Assembly (NCBI RefSeq): GCF_902497995.1
Contig: NZ_CABVII010000038.1
Span: 1-47,552 of the forward strand
Origin: Pseudomonas fluorescens
Lineage (GTDB): Bacteria; Pseudomonadota; Gammaproteobacteria; Pseudomonadales; Pseudomonadaceae
Length of the DNA: 47,552 bases
Direction: 5' to 3'
Of the stretch, positions 32,298 to 44,600 are shown one piece after another (position 1 is the stretch's first letter; each line of letters starts with the position of its first letter). The translations under genes and the position numbers were made by a program. The notes beneath the pieces were generated by a model. It saw nothing but the letters and a program-made list of their open reading frames with translations, did not search any database and had not been told where the DNA came from.

Positions 32298-34394
32298 ATG
32301 AGCCTGCCGAGCCTGCGGGCAGACTTGCAACTGTCGGCGGCGGCCCCGGCCCTCGACGGCTCACCGCGCTGGACCCTGGCCGATCCGGTACGCGGGCGCT
32401 ACTTCAAGCTCGGCACGGCGGCGATGCGCCTGCTGCGCCATTGGTCCCTGGGCGAGCCCGAGCAGGTATTACGCGCGGCCAACCGCGAACCGGGGTTAGC
32501 GCTGGACGGCGCCGAGCTCGATCAATTGCTGGGGTTTTTGCGCAGTCACGACCTGATCACCGCCCTCGACCCACAACAACGCAACAGTTACAGCCTCAAA
32601 GCCTGCGCCCTGCGCCAGTCATGGTGGCAGATCCTGCTGCACCAATACCTGTTTTTCCGCATCCCGCTGTGGCGCCCGGACGCGTTTCTGGACCGCGCCT
32701 GGCCCTGGCTTGAGCGTTTCGGCCCGCGAGCGTTGCGCTACGGATTGCCGGCGACGCTGCTGCTCGGGGTGTTCCTGGTGTCTCGGGACTGGCAACGCTT
32801 TATCGGCACCTTCCCGCATCTGTTCAGCCTCGGCGGTGCACTGGCGTTCGGCCTGGCGTTGCTCTTCGCCAAGCTCTGCCATGAATTCGGCCACGCGTTC
32901 ATGGCCAAGCGCGCCGGCTGCCGGGTGCAAAGCATGGGCGTGGCGTTCATGGTGCTGCTGCCGATGTTTTACACCGATGTCAGTGACGCCTGGCGGGTCA
33001 ATGATCGTCGTGCCCGGCTGCTGATCGGCGCGGGCGGCGTACTGGCGGAATTGCTCCTGGCCTGTCTCGCTTTGCTGGCCTGGTCACTGCTGCCTGAAGG
33101 TCCCGGCCGCACGGCGGCGTTCATGCTCGCCGGTGCCACCTGGATCACCACGCTGGTGATCAACCTCAACCCCTTCATGCGCTTCGATGGGTATTTTTTG
33201 CTCAGCGATTTATGGGAGGTGGATAACCTCCAGGAGCGGGCCTTTGCCCTGTGCCGCTGGCGTCTGCGTGAGGCCTTGTTCGGCTTTGGTGCGCCGGCGC
33301 CGGAGCCCTGGTCGCCGTCGATGCAACGCCGTTTACTGATCTGGGGTTACGGCTCGTGGCTATGGCGCGCAGTGCTTTTTTTCGGGATTGCACTGGCGGT
33401 GTATCACCTGTTCTTCAAGCTCTTGGGCATCTTGCTGATGCTCGTCGAGTTGCTGTGGTTCATCTTCCTGCCGATCGTGCGCGAGTGGCGCGAGTGGTGG
33501 ACCCGGCGCGACCAGGCCCACGCGCCTCGGGTGTTGCGCAGTGCCCTGGGGCTGGTGGCGCTCGTTTTGCTGCTGGTCGTGCCATGGCGCAGCGCGGTGG
33601 AAATGCCGTCGATGCTCGAAGCGGCCCGCGTCAGCACCTTGCATGCGCCGGTGGCGGCGCGGGTCAAACAGGTGAATGTCAGCGATGGCCAGTCAGTCGC
33701 TCAGGGTGACGTATTGATCGAGCTGGAATCACCCGACCTCGATTCACGCCAGGCCATCGTGCGGCGGGAAATCCAGATCCAGCAATTGCAGATGCGTCGT
33801 CAGGCCAGCCGCAGTGAAACCGCCGCCGATGCCGGGATCGTCGAGCAGCGGTTGGCCGCGGCGGTGGCCGAGTACCGTGGTTTGGCCGCGCAACGTGAGC
33901 GTTTGCTGATTCGCGCACCGCAGACCGGCAAGGTACGGGACCTGTTACCGCAGTTGAATGCCGGCCGCTGGTTGTCGCCCAAAGAGCCGCTGGCCAGCGT
34001 CATCGAAGAGGGCGTGCGATTGCGCGGTTATCTGGCCGAAGCCGAGCTGTGGCGGGTCGCTCCGGGGGCTCGGGGGCGATTTATCGCCGATGACCCGATG
34101 CACCCGGCCGTCGCGGTCCAGCTCAGCGAAATCGATGCCAATGGCGCCCGGCTCATCGAGCTGGAAGCGCTGACGTCAGATCACCACGGACCGATTGCCG
34201 TGCGCCGCGACCAGCATCAGCGGCCGGAGCCGGTTCAGGGACAATACGCGGTGCGCCTCGTCACGCTGGACCCGCTCGCCACCCCGACGCAGCCCTTGCG
34301 CGGTGTGGTGGTGATGCAAGGCCGCAGTGAGTCGTTGCTGGGAACGGCCTGGCGTCGAGTGGCGGCGCTGGGGGTAAGGGAGAGTGGTTTTTAG
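32298..34394 (+). CDS. PqqD-like / M50 zinc protease / HlyD fusion membrane protein
   Basis: This 698-residue protein joins three parts. Residues 25-90 resemble a PqqD-like peptide-binding winged helix (RWTLADPVRGRYFKLGTAAM; LDQLLGFLRSHDLI). Residues 145-440 form an M50 site-2-protease-like membrane domain with CHEFGHAFM (HEFGH at 195-199) and NPFMRFDGYFLLSD (291-304) supplying the zinc site, which looks intact. Residues about 442-690 are an HlyD-type periplasmic arm (STLHAPVAARVKQVNVSDGQ; LLIRAPQTGKVRDLLPQL). Similar proteins are called putative peptide zinc metalloproteases. The start abuts the previous stop. I infer that it recognises, trims or exports a protein, likely the giant protein encoded downstream. 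Confidence 0.85.
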   Translation: MSLPSLRADLQLSAAAPALDGSPRWTLADPVRGRYFKLGTAAMRLLRHWSLGEPEQVLRAANREPGLALDGAELDQLLGFLRSHDLITALDPQQRNSYSLKACALRQSWWQILLHQYLFFRIPLWRPDAFLDRAWPWLERFGPRALRYGLPATLLLGVFLVSRDWQRFIGTFPHLFSLGGALAFGLALLFAKLCHEFGHAFMAKRAGCRVQSMGVAFMVLLPMFYTDVSDAWRVNDRRARLLIGAGGVLAELLLACLALLAWSLLPEGPGRTAAFMLAGATWITTLVINLNPFMRFDGYFLLSDLWEVDNLQERAFALCRWRLREALFGFGAPAPEPWSPSMQRRLLIWGYGSWLWRAVLFFGIALAVYHLFFKLLGILLMLVELLWFIFLPIVREWREWWTRRDQAHAPRVLRSALGLVALVLLLVVPWRSAVEMPSMLEAARVSTLHAPVAARVKQVNVSDGQSVAQGDVLIELESPDLDSRQAIVRREIQIQQLQMRRQASRSETAADAGIVEQRLAAAVAEYRGLAAQRERLLIRAPQTGKVRDLLPQLNAGRWLSPKEPLASVIEEGVRLRGYLAEAELWRVAPGARGRFIADDPMHPAVAVQLSEIDANGARLIELEALTSDHHGPIAVRRDQHQRPEPVQGQYAVRLVTLDPLATPTQPLRGVVVMQGRSESLLGTAWRRVAALGVRESGF

Positions 34395-34431
34395 CGCAGG
34401 CAGACCGCGCAACGCCGATAGCGTAATGCCT

Positions 34432-34531
34432 GTAGGAGCAAGCTTGCTCGCGATGGGCTCAAGAGCGCCACGATTAACCAGTAAAAACACGCGTAATCGT
34501 TAACGACCATCGCGAGCAAGCTCGCTCCTGC
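34432..34531. repeat. REPIN, family D, inverted relative to 29493-29590
   Basis: This REPIN shares the core GGCTCAAGAGCGCCACGATT...TCGTTAACGACC with the element at 29493 in reverse complement. It occupies part of the 376-bp gap before the sulfotransferase; the rest (34532-34770) holds no clear gene. Confidence 0.9.
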
Positions 34532-34770
34532 GAACGGTATTACACCGATAGCGAGGGCGATCGGGTGGTCGTCCAGTGCCACCGACGGGCCCATTTTCCC
34601 GCCTCCATGGAGGTTTGTAGACGCAAGCTCAATCTTTTTGAAGCGTCTGGCTCAGTGCTTTCAGACAATACAAGGCAATTTGACAGCAAATTGACATCAT
34701 GTGCGCTATCCGGCACAGGAAGCATCGACTACGCTGTGATCGAGAAAGGAACTTCGACTAGGGTGAAGGG

Positions 34771-35607
34771 ATGCAGCAGTACCATTTTATCTCCGGTTTG
34801 CCACGCTCAGGGTCCACCCTGCTGTCTGCCATCTTGCTGCAAAACCCGCGCTTTCATGCCGGGATGACCAGCCCGGTCGGCTCACTGTTCACCAGCGTCC
34901 TGGCCCAGTGCAGCGCCGGGAGCGAATTCGGTGCGGTGATCGACACCCCATTGCGTCGTCGCCTGTTGCGCGGGCTGTTCGACTCCTACTATGCCGAGCT
35001 TGCCCACACACCCGTCATCTTCGACACCAACCGTCAGTGGTGTTCGCGTCTGCCTGCGTTGCATGAGCTGTTTCCCAAGGCCAAAACCATTGCCTGTGTG
35101 CGCAACGTCGCCTGGGTGATGGACAGCATCGAGCGCCTGTACCGCGCCAACCCGTTCGAGAACACCAAGCTGTTCAACGACGAAGAAGAGCGCAGCACCG
35201 TTTACAGCCGTTGTGAAACCCTGGCCCAGCGCAATCGCCTGGTGGGCTTCGCCTGGACGGCGCTCAAAGAAGCCTACTACGGCGAACACGCCGACTCGCT
35301 GCTGATCGTCGATTACGACTTGCTCAGCCAGGCGCCTGAGCGGGTGCTGCGCCTGGTGTACGATTTCATCGGCGAGCCCTGGTTCGAGCATGATTTCAAT
35401 AACCTCGTCTACGATGCGCCGGAGTTCGACCAGGCGCTCGGCGTGTCGGGGCTGCACCGGGTCAAACGCCAGGTGGCACTGCAGTCCCGGCGAACGATCC
35501 TGCCGCCGGACCTGTTCGACAAATATGCCGCGCTGTCCTTCTGGCGCGATGGGGCCTCCAGCGCCGCCAATGTCATTCGTATGAAGTCCGACGCCGCGAT
35601 CAGTTGA
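34771..35607 (+). CDS. Sulfotransferase family protein
   Basis: This 278-residue protein has the PAPS-dependent sulfotransferase fold. The 5'-phosphosulfate loop is GLPRSGSTLL at residues 9-18 and the 3'-phosphate motif appears as IACVRNVAWVMDSIERL near 106-122. A later DYDLLSQAPERVLRLVYDFI is also typical of the family. There is no signal peptide, so sulfation would occur in the cytoplasm before export. It ends at a strong hairpin that overlaps its stop codon. An APS kinase gene at the end of this locus could supply PAPS. The acceptor is unknown; the giant protein encoded next is one candidate. Confidence 0.88.
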   Translation: MQQYHFISGLPRSGSTLLSAILLQNPRFHAGMTSPVGSLFTSVLAQCSAGSEFGAVIDTPLRRRLLRGLFDSYYAELAHTPVIFDTNRQWCSRLPALHELFPKAKTIACVRNVAWVMDSIERLYRANPFENTKLFNDEEERSTVYSRCETLAQRNRLVGFAWTALKEAYYGEHADSLLIVDYDLLSQAPERVLRLVYDFIGEPWFEHDFNNLVYDAPEFDQALGVSGLHRVKRQVALQSRRTILPPDLFDKYAALSFWRDGASSAANVIRMKSDAAIS

Positions 35608-35619
35608 TCGCGGCTTTTT
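35593..35619 (+). terminator. Intrinsic terminator overlapping the sulfotransferase stop codon
   Basis: GCCGCGATC-AGTT-GATCGCGGC followed by TTTTTA is a strong terminator. The TGA stop lies in the middle of the hairpin, so translation to the end of the gene could melt it. It leaves only about 35 bp before the giant gene. Confidence 0.85.
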
Positions 35620-35655
35620 ACTGGCAATCATAAAGTTTGAGTTCGGGTGACTAGC

Positions 35656-38600
35656 ATGTGGTGGAAAAACGGCAAATCGCACCAGGCCCAGGGCGCTCGT
35701 GTGCTGGTATCGCCCATGATCATGTCACTGGAGCCGCGAATGCTGTTCGACGGTGCGGTCGCGGCCACGGTGGCCGATACCGCCCAGGCCGATGGCCCCA
35801 CCACGGCCGACGCGGCCAGGCCGCCGACCACCGACCAACCGGCCGCCGCCGGCCAGGGCACCCACGACCAGGCCGACGCTGCGCCCGCCACTGCGCCCGT
35901 TGCCGTGCCGGGCCAGAGCGTGGTGTTCGTCGATGCCAGGGTCAAGGAGGCCGACAGCCTGCTCAACGGCGTGGCGCCCGGCACCCAGGTGGTGCAACTC
36001 GACGCCACCCGGGACGGTTTGCAGCAGATTGCCGACTACCTGGACACCCATCAGGGCATCAGCTCGGTGCAGATCATCGCCCATGGCAACGCGGGGGATC
36101 TGTGGCTGGGCGACAGTTACCTGTCGGTCGACAACGTCGCGGCCCGCAGTGCCGTGCTGGCGGACATCGGCCAGGACATGAACGCCGGCGGCGACATCCT
36201 GATCTATGGCTGCTACACCGCCGAAGGCCAGCGCGGCTTGAGCTTCATCGATTCCCTGGCGCAGTTGACCGGCCGTGACGTCGCCGCCTCCAGCAATCGC
36301 ACCGGCGTCGGCGGCGACTGGAACCTGGAAATCGCCACCGGCAACATCGAAAGCGCCAACGTCCTCTCGACCACGGCCATGAGCGACTATCAATGGGGCC
36401 TGGCGACATGGACGGCCAGCAACAACGCGAACACGGGCGTCGGCTCGTTGCGTGCCGCCATCGCCTCGGCGCAGAACGGCGATATCGTCACCTTCAACGC
36501 CAGCATGACGGTGCAACTGACCTCCGAACTGCTGATCAACAAAAACATCACCGTTGATGGCGACTTGAACAACGACGGCGCAGCTGACGTGATCCTCGAT
36601 GGTCAGTACAGGACCCGGGTGATTGAAGTGGCGGCTGGCAGTACCGTGACCCTCGATGGCCTGGTGATCACCCGTGGCCTGGTGTCGGGTGATGGCGGCA
36701 ACGGTGGCTATGGCGCCACGGGCGCGATGGCCGGGGGGATTTTTAACGCAGGGAATCTGACCCTGAACAACGTCGCCGTGACCGCCAACGGCGCTTCCGG
36801 TGGCGGCGGTGGCGGCGGTGTCAGGAGCTCTTTTTACGGCGGCGGTGGTGGCGGTGGCGGGGGACTGGGCGGTCAGGGCGGTGGGCATGGTGGCACGGCG
36901 GGGCCGGGCACCGGCACGTTGGGCGGTGGGTCGGGCGGCGGCGGTATTGGCGGTTACGGCGGCGGTTATGACGCGACTCACATGGGCGGTCGTGGTGGTA
37001 CCACCACTGGCGGAGCCGGGGGGATTGGCGTTTCCTATTACAGCAACGGCGGCGATGGTGCGACGGCCAGCAATGGCACGATCTCCATTGGCGGCGGCGG
37101 TGGCGGCTCCGGTTGGAGCAGGGAGGGTGGGGCCGGTGGCAACGCGGTGGGCGGCATTTACAACGCCAACACCGGTACGCTGACCATTGTCGGCACGTCA
37201 TACATTACCAACAACATTGGCGCCGGCGGTGGCGGTGGCGGCGGTGGTGGCTATGGCGGCACTGCCTCCAATGGCGGCATCGGTGGCCGGGGCGTCGGTG
37301 CGATCTGGAACAAAGGCACACTGCTGATCACGGCCGCCAACTTCGCGGCCCTGGCCGGTAATGCCGCGGGCAGTGGTGCCGGTGGCACGGCGCTGGGCGG
37401 GGGTACAACCGGTGCCTCACCGAGCTCCGTCGCGAACCTCTACAACGACGGCGGCGTCCTCAACACGGCGTATTCGCCGGCGCCGACCGCGACTATCGTG
37501 GTCGCTGACACCACACTGAAAATCGGCGAAACGTCCCTGGTGACGATCACCTTTTCCGAGGCCGTGACCGGTCTCACCAACGCTGACCTGACCCTCGCCA
37601 ACGGCAGTTTGAGCGCCGTCAGCAGCGGCGATGGCGGCGTCACCTGGACCGCGACATTTACCCCTACCGCCAGCATTTCCGACACGACCAACGTCATCAC
37701 CCTGGACAACTCCGGGGTGATAAATGGTCTGGGCACCGCTGGCGTCGGTACCACCCATTCCAACAACTACATCGTCGATACCGTCCGCCCGACGGCCAGC
37801 ATCGTATTGACCGACACGGCCCTCAAGATCGGCGACACCTCGCTGGTGACCATCACCTTCAACGAAGCGGTCACCGACTTCAGCAACGCCGACCTGACGA
37901 TTGCCAACGGCATCTTGAGCGCAGTGAACAGCAGCGACGGCGGCGTCACCTGGACCGCCACCTTCACCCCGGCCGCCAGCACGACCGACACGACCAACCT
38001 GATCACCCTGGCCAACACCGGGGTCAGCGACCTGTCGGGCAACGCCGGTAGCGGCACCACCGATTCCAACAACTACGCCATCGATACCGAGCGGCCGACC
38101 GCGACCATTGTGGTGGCCGACAACAGCCTGAGCATCGGCGAAACCTCGCTGGTAACCATCACCTTCAGTGAAGCGATCAGCAGTTTCACCAACGCCGACC
38201 TGACCATTACCAACGGCACGTTGACCTCGGCGAGCAGCAGCGACGGCGGTGTCACCTGGACAGCAACGTTCACACCCACCGCCAGCATCACCGACGCGAC
38301 CAACCTGATTACCCTGAACAACACCGGGGTCAGCGACGCGGCGGGCAACGCCGGTAGCGGCACCACCGATTCCAACAACTACGCCATCGATACCGTGCGG
38401 CCAACAGCAACCATCGTGGTCACGGACACGGCGCTGAGAATCGGTGAAACGTCCCTGGTGACGATCACCTTCAGCCAGGCGGTGAGCGGTTTCACCAACG
38501 CCGACCTGACCATTACCAACGGCACCCTGAGCTCTGTGAGCAGCAGCGACGGCGGTGTCACCTGGACCGCGACTTTTACGCCGACCAATGCCATCACCGA

Positions 38601-41600
38601 CACGACCAACCTGATCACCCTGGACAATACCGGGGTGACTGATGCGGCCGGCAATGCTGGCAGCGGCACCACCGACTCCAATAACTACGCCATCGACACC
38701 GCGCGGCCGAACGCGACCATTGTGCTGGCCGACCCCATACTGAGTGCGGGCGAAACCTCGCTGGTGACCATCACCTTCAGCGAGGCGGTGACGGGGTTCA
38801 GCAACGCCGACCTGAACGTCGTCAACGGCACCCTGAGCGCGGTGAGCAGCAGCGACGGCGGCATCACCTGGACCGCGACCTTCACCCCAACCCTTGGCGT
38901 GAATGACGCCAGCAACGTCATCACCCTGGCCAATACCGGCGTGGTCGATATGGCTGGCAACACCGGCAGCGGCACGACCAACTCTGGCAACTACACGATC
39001 GATACCGTTCGGCCGACGGCCACCATCGTGGTCGCCGACAATGCGCTGAAAATCGATGAAACCTCGCTGGTGACCATTACCTTCAGCGAAGCGGTGAGCG
39101 ATTTCAGCAACACTGACCTGACCATTGCCAACGGCACCTTGAGCGCGGTGAGCAGCAGTGACGGCGGTATCACCTGGACCGCAACCTTCACGCCGACCAG
39201 CGCCATCACCGACACCAGCAACGTCATCACCCTCGATAACAGCGGTGTGCAAAACGGCTCGGGCAACGCCGGCATCGGCACCACCGACTCCAACAACTAC
39301 GCCATCGACACCGTGCGCCCAACCGCCACGATCGTGGTCGCGGATGCGGCACTGGCGGTGGGTCAAACATCGGTGGTGACCTTCACCTTCTCCGAGGCGG
39401 TGACCGGCTTTACCTTGGCCGACCTGACGGTGAGCAACGGTATCCTGAGCAATCTGAGTACCAGCGATAACATCACCTATACCGCGACCCTGACGCCGAC
39501 GGCGAGCATTACTGACACGACCAACCTGATCACCCTGGACAACACCGGGCTGACTGATGCGGCCGGTAACGCTGGCAGCGGCACCACTGATTCCAACAAC
39601 TACGCCATCGACAGCCAACGCCCGACCGCTACGATTGTGCTGGCCGACCCCACACTGAGTGCGGGCGAAACCTCTCTGGTGACCATCACCTTCAGCGAGG
39701 CGGTGACCGGTTTCAGCAATGCCAACCTGACGATCGCCAACGGCACCCTGAGCGCAGTCAGCAGCAGCGACGGCGGCATCACCTGGACCGCGACCTTCAC
39801 CCCAACCCTTGGCGTGAATGACCCGAGCAACGTCATCACCCTAAACAATACTGGCGTGACCGACGTGGCTGGCAACACCGGCAACGGCACGACCAACTCT
39901 GGCAACTACACGGTCGATACCGTCCAGCCGACAGCCACCATCGTGGTCGCCGACAACGCACTGACAATCGGTGAAACGTCCCTGGTGACGATCACTTTCA
40001 GCCAGGCCGTGAGCGGTTTCACCAACGCCGACCTGACCATTGCCAACGGCACCTTGAGCGCGGTGAGCAGCAGTGACGGCGGTATCACCTGGACCGCGAC
40101 CTTCACCCCGACGGCCAGCACCACCGATACGATCAACCTGATCACCCTGGACAATACCGGCGTGCAGGCTGCCGCCTCCGGGAGCGCCGGCAGCGGCACC
40201 ACCGACTCCAACAACTACGCCATCGACACCGTGCGCCCAACCGCCACGATCCTGGTCGCGGATGCGGCACTGGCGGTGGGTCAAACATCGGTGGTGACCT
40301 TCACCTTCTCCGAGGCGGTGACCGGCTTTACCTTGGCCGACCTGACGGTGAGCAACGGTACCCTGAGCAATCTGAGTACCAGCGATAACATCACCTATAC
40401 CGCGACCCTGACGCCGACGGCGAGCATTACTGACACGACCAACCTGATCACCCTGGACAACACCGGGGTGACCGATGCGGCCGGCAACGCTGGCAGCGGC
40501 ACCACCGATTCCAACAACTACGCCATCGACAGCCAACGCCCGACCGCCACGATTGTGCTGGCCGACCCAACCCTGAGTGCGGGCGAAACCTCGCAGGTGA
40601 CCATCACCTTCAGCGAGGCGGTGACGGGGTTCAGCAACGACGACCTGACGATTGTCAACGGCACCCTGAGCGCCGTCAGCAGCAGTGGCGGCGGCATCAC
40701 CTGGACCGCGACCTTCACCCCAACCGTGGACGTCAATGACCCGAGCAACATCATCACCCTGGCCAATATCGGCGTGACCGATGTGGCTGGCAACACCGGC
40801 AACGGCACGACCAACTCTGCCAACTTCACGATCGATACCGTGTTGCCGACAGCCACCATCGTGGTCGCCGACAACGCACTGAACATCGGTGAAACCTCGC
40901 TGGTGACCATTACCTTCAGCGAAGCCGTCACTGGTTTCTCCAACGCCGACCTGACCATTGCCAACGGCACCTTGAGTGCGGTCAGCAGCGGCGACGGCGG
41001 CGTCACCTGGACAGCCACGTTTACCCCATCTGCCAGCACGACCGACGCGACCAACCTGATCACCCTGAACAATACCGGCGTGCAAAACGCTTCGGGTAAT
41101 GCCGGCACCGGCTCTACCGACTCCAACAACTACGCCATTGACACCGTTCGGCCGACGGCCACCATCGTGGTCGCCGACACTGAGTTGAGAATCGGTGAAA
41201 CCTCCCTGGTGACCATCACCTTCAGTGAAGCGGTCAGCGGTTTCACCAACGCCGACCTGACCATTGCCAACGGCACGCTCAGCGCCGTGAGCAGCAGCGA
41301 CGGCGGCATCACCTGGACGGCAACCTTCACCCCGAGCGCCAGCATCACCGACACGACCAACCTGATCACCCTGGACAACACCGGGCTGACTGATGCGGCC
41401 GGCAATGCTGGCAGCGGCACCACCGATTCCAACAACTACGCCGTCGACACCGCGCGGCCGAACGCCACCATTGTGCTGGCCGACTCCACACTGAGTGCGG
41501 GCGAAACCTCGCTGGTGACCATCACCTTCAGCGAGGCGGTGACCGGTTTCAGCAACGCCGACCTGAGCATCGCCAACGGCACCCTGAGCGCAGTCAGCAG

Positions 41601-44600
41601 CAGCGACGGCGGCATCACCTGGACCGCGACCTTCACCCCAACCCTTGGCGTGAAGGACACCAGCAACGTCATCACCCTGGCCAATACCGGCGTGGTCGAT
41701 ATGGCTGGCAACACCGGCAGCGGCACGACCAACTCTGGCAACTACACGATCGATACCGTTCGGCCGACGGCCACCATCGTGGTCGCCGACAATGCGCTGA
41801 AAATCGGTGAAACGTCCCTGGTGACGATCACTTTCAGCCAGGCCGTGAGCGGTTTCAGCAACGCCGACCTGACCATTGCCAACGGCACCTTGAGCGCGGT
41901 GAGCAGCAGTGACGGCGGTATCACCTGGACCGCGACCTTCACCCCGACGGCCAGCACCACCGATACGATCAACCTGATCACCCTGGACAATACCGGCGTG
42001 CAAAATGCTTCGGGTAATGCCGGCACCGGTACCACCGACTCCAACAACTACACAATCGACACGACGCCGCCGATCGCGACCATCGTGGTCGCCGACACTG
42101 AGTTGAGAATCGGCGACACCTCCCTGGTGACCATCACCTTCAGTGAAGCGGTCACCGGTTTCACCAACGCCGACCTGACGATTGCCAACGGCACCTTGAG
42201 CGCCGTGAGCAGCAGCGACGGCGGCATCACCTGGACCGCCACCTTCACGCCGAGCGCCAGCATCACCGACACCACCAACCTGATCACCCTGGACAACACC
42301 GGGCTGACTGATGCGGCCGGCAACACCGGCAGCGGCACCACCGATTCCAACAACTACGCCATCGATACCCTGCGGCCAACAGCCACCATTGTGCTCGCGG
42401 ACACGGCACTGAACCTCGGCGACACCTCGCGGGTAACCATCACCTTCAGTGAAGCGGTCAGCGGTTTCACCAACGCGGATCTGACCATTGCCAACGGCAC
42501 CTTGAGTGCAGTCAGCAGCAGCGACGGCGGTGTCACCTGGACAGCCACCTTCACACCCACCGCCCGCATCACCGACACGACCAACCTGATCACCCTGAAC
42601 AACACCGGGGTCCGCGACCTGTCGGGCAACGTGGGTAGTGGCAGCACCGATTCCAACAACTACGCCATCGATACCCTGCGGCCAACAGCAACCATTGTGC
42701 TCGCGGATACGGCACTGAACCTCGGCGACACCTCGCGGGTAACCATCACCTTCAGTGAAGCGGTCAGCGCTTTCAGCAACGCCGACCTGACCCTCGCCAA
42801 CGGCACCTTGAGCGCGGTCAGCAGCAGCGACGGCGGCATCACCTGGACCGCAATCTTTACCCCGAGCGCCAACATCACCGACACCAGCAACCTGATCACC
42901 CTGGACAACACCTGCATCGCCGACCTGGCGGGCAACGCCGGCAGCGGCACCACCGACTCCAACAACTACACAATCGACACCCTGCGGCCAACGGCCACCA
43001 TTGTGCTCGCGGACACGGCACTGAACCTCGGCGACACCTCGCGGGTGACCATCACCTTCAGTGAAGCGGTGAGCAGTTTCACCAACGCCGACCTGAGCAT
43101 TGCCAATGGCACGCTCAGCGCGGTCAGCAGCTGCGACGGCGGCATCACCTGGACCGCCACCTTCACCCCGAGCGCCAACATCACTGACACGACCAACCTG
43201 ATCAAGCTGAACAACACCGGGGTCAGCGACCTGTCGGGCAACGCCGGTAGCGGCACCACCCACTCCAACTACTATGCCATCGACACGCTCCGCCCCACCG
43301 CGACCATTGTACTGGCCGATACCACACTGACAGTGGGCGAAACCTCGTTGGTGACCATCACCTTCTCCGAGGCGGTGCGCGGTTTCAGCAACGCCGACCT
43401 GAGCATCGCCAACGGCACCCTGAGCGCGGTGAGCAGCAGCGACGGCGGCATCACCTGGACCGCGACCTTCACCCCGAGCGCCAGCATCAACGACACGACC
43501 AACCTGATCACCCTGGCCAACACCGGGGTCAAAGACCTGTCAGGCAACACCGGCAGCGGCACCACCCACTCCGGCAACTACACCATCGATACCGTATTGC
43601 CGACGGCCAGCATTGTGCTCGCGGATACGGCACTGAACCTCGGCGACACCTCGCGGGTGACCATCACGTTCTCCGAAGCGGTGAGCGGTTTCAGCAACGC
43701 CGACCTGAACATCGGCAACGGCACCCTGAGCGCGGTCAGCAGCAGCGACGGCGGCATCACCTGGACCGCAACTTTTACGCCGACCAGCGCCATCACCGAC
43801 ACCCGCAACGTCATCACCCTGGATAACGGCGGCGTGCAAAACGCTTCGGGCAATGCCGGCACCGGCACCACCGATTCCAACCACTACGCCATCGACACGG
43901 CGCGGCCGACCGCGACCATCGTGGTCGCCGACACCACGCTGAGCATCGGCGAAACCTCCCTGGTGACGATCACCTTCAGTGAAGCAGTGAGCGGTTTCAG
44001 CAACATCGACCTGAGCATCGCCAACGGCACCCTGAGCGCAGTGAGCAGCAGCGACGGCGGCATCACCTGGACCGCCACCTTCACCCCAACCGCCAACATC
44101 ACCGACACCAGCAACCAGATCACCCTGGACAACAGCTGCATCACCGACCTGGCGGGCAACACTGGCCGCGGCACCACCGACTCCAACCATTACGCCATTG
44201 ACACCGCGCCGCCGACCGCGACCATCGTGGTGGCGAATGTCCACTTGGGCATCGGAGAGACGACCACTGTCACCATCTCCTTCACCGAAGCGGTATCGGG
44301 TTTCGACCTGTCGGACCTCAGCGTCGCCAATGGCACCCTGTCCAATCTGCTCAGCCATGACGGCGGCAAAACCTGGACCGCGACATTGACGCCGACCAGC
44401 AACGTCAGGATGGTCAATAACGCAATCAGTCTAAACATCGCGGGCGTCAGTGACGGCTCGGGCAATGCCGGCAGCGGCACCCGCCAGTCGAACGACTATG
44501 CGATCGACACCGTGCCAGCGCCACCGACGACGGTTGTGATAGTGCCCCCGAATCCGGAGTCCCGCGTCTCGCCACCGCTGACCGTGCCCGATCAACCCCA

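Noticed and set aside
34680..34720. Sigma-70 promoter before the sulfotransferase
   Set aside because: Two TTGACA-like -35 hexamers are present at 34680 and 34691, but neither has a convincing -10 at the right distance.
37417..43263. Long minus-strand open frames (733 and 1140 codons) opposite the giant gene, plus a series of about 101-codon frames
   Set aside because: They repeat with the 306-bp period of the plus-strand Ig-like repeats and reflect codon structure. The plus strand has a recognisable domain order.
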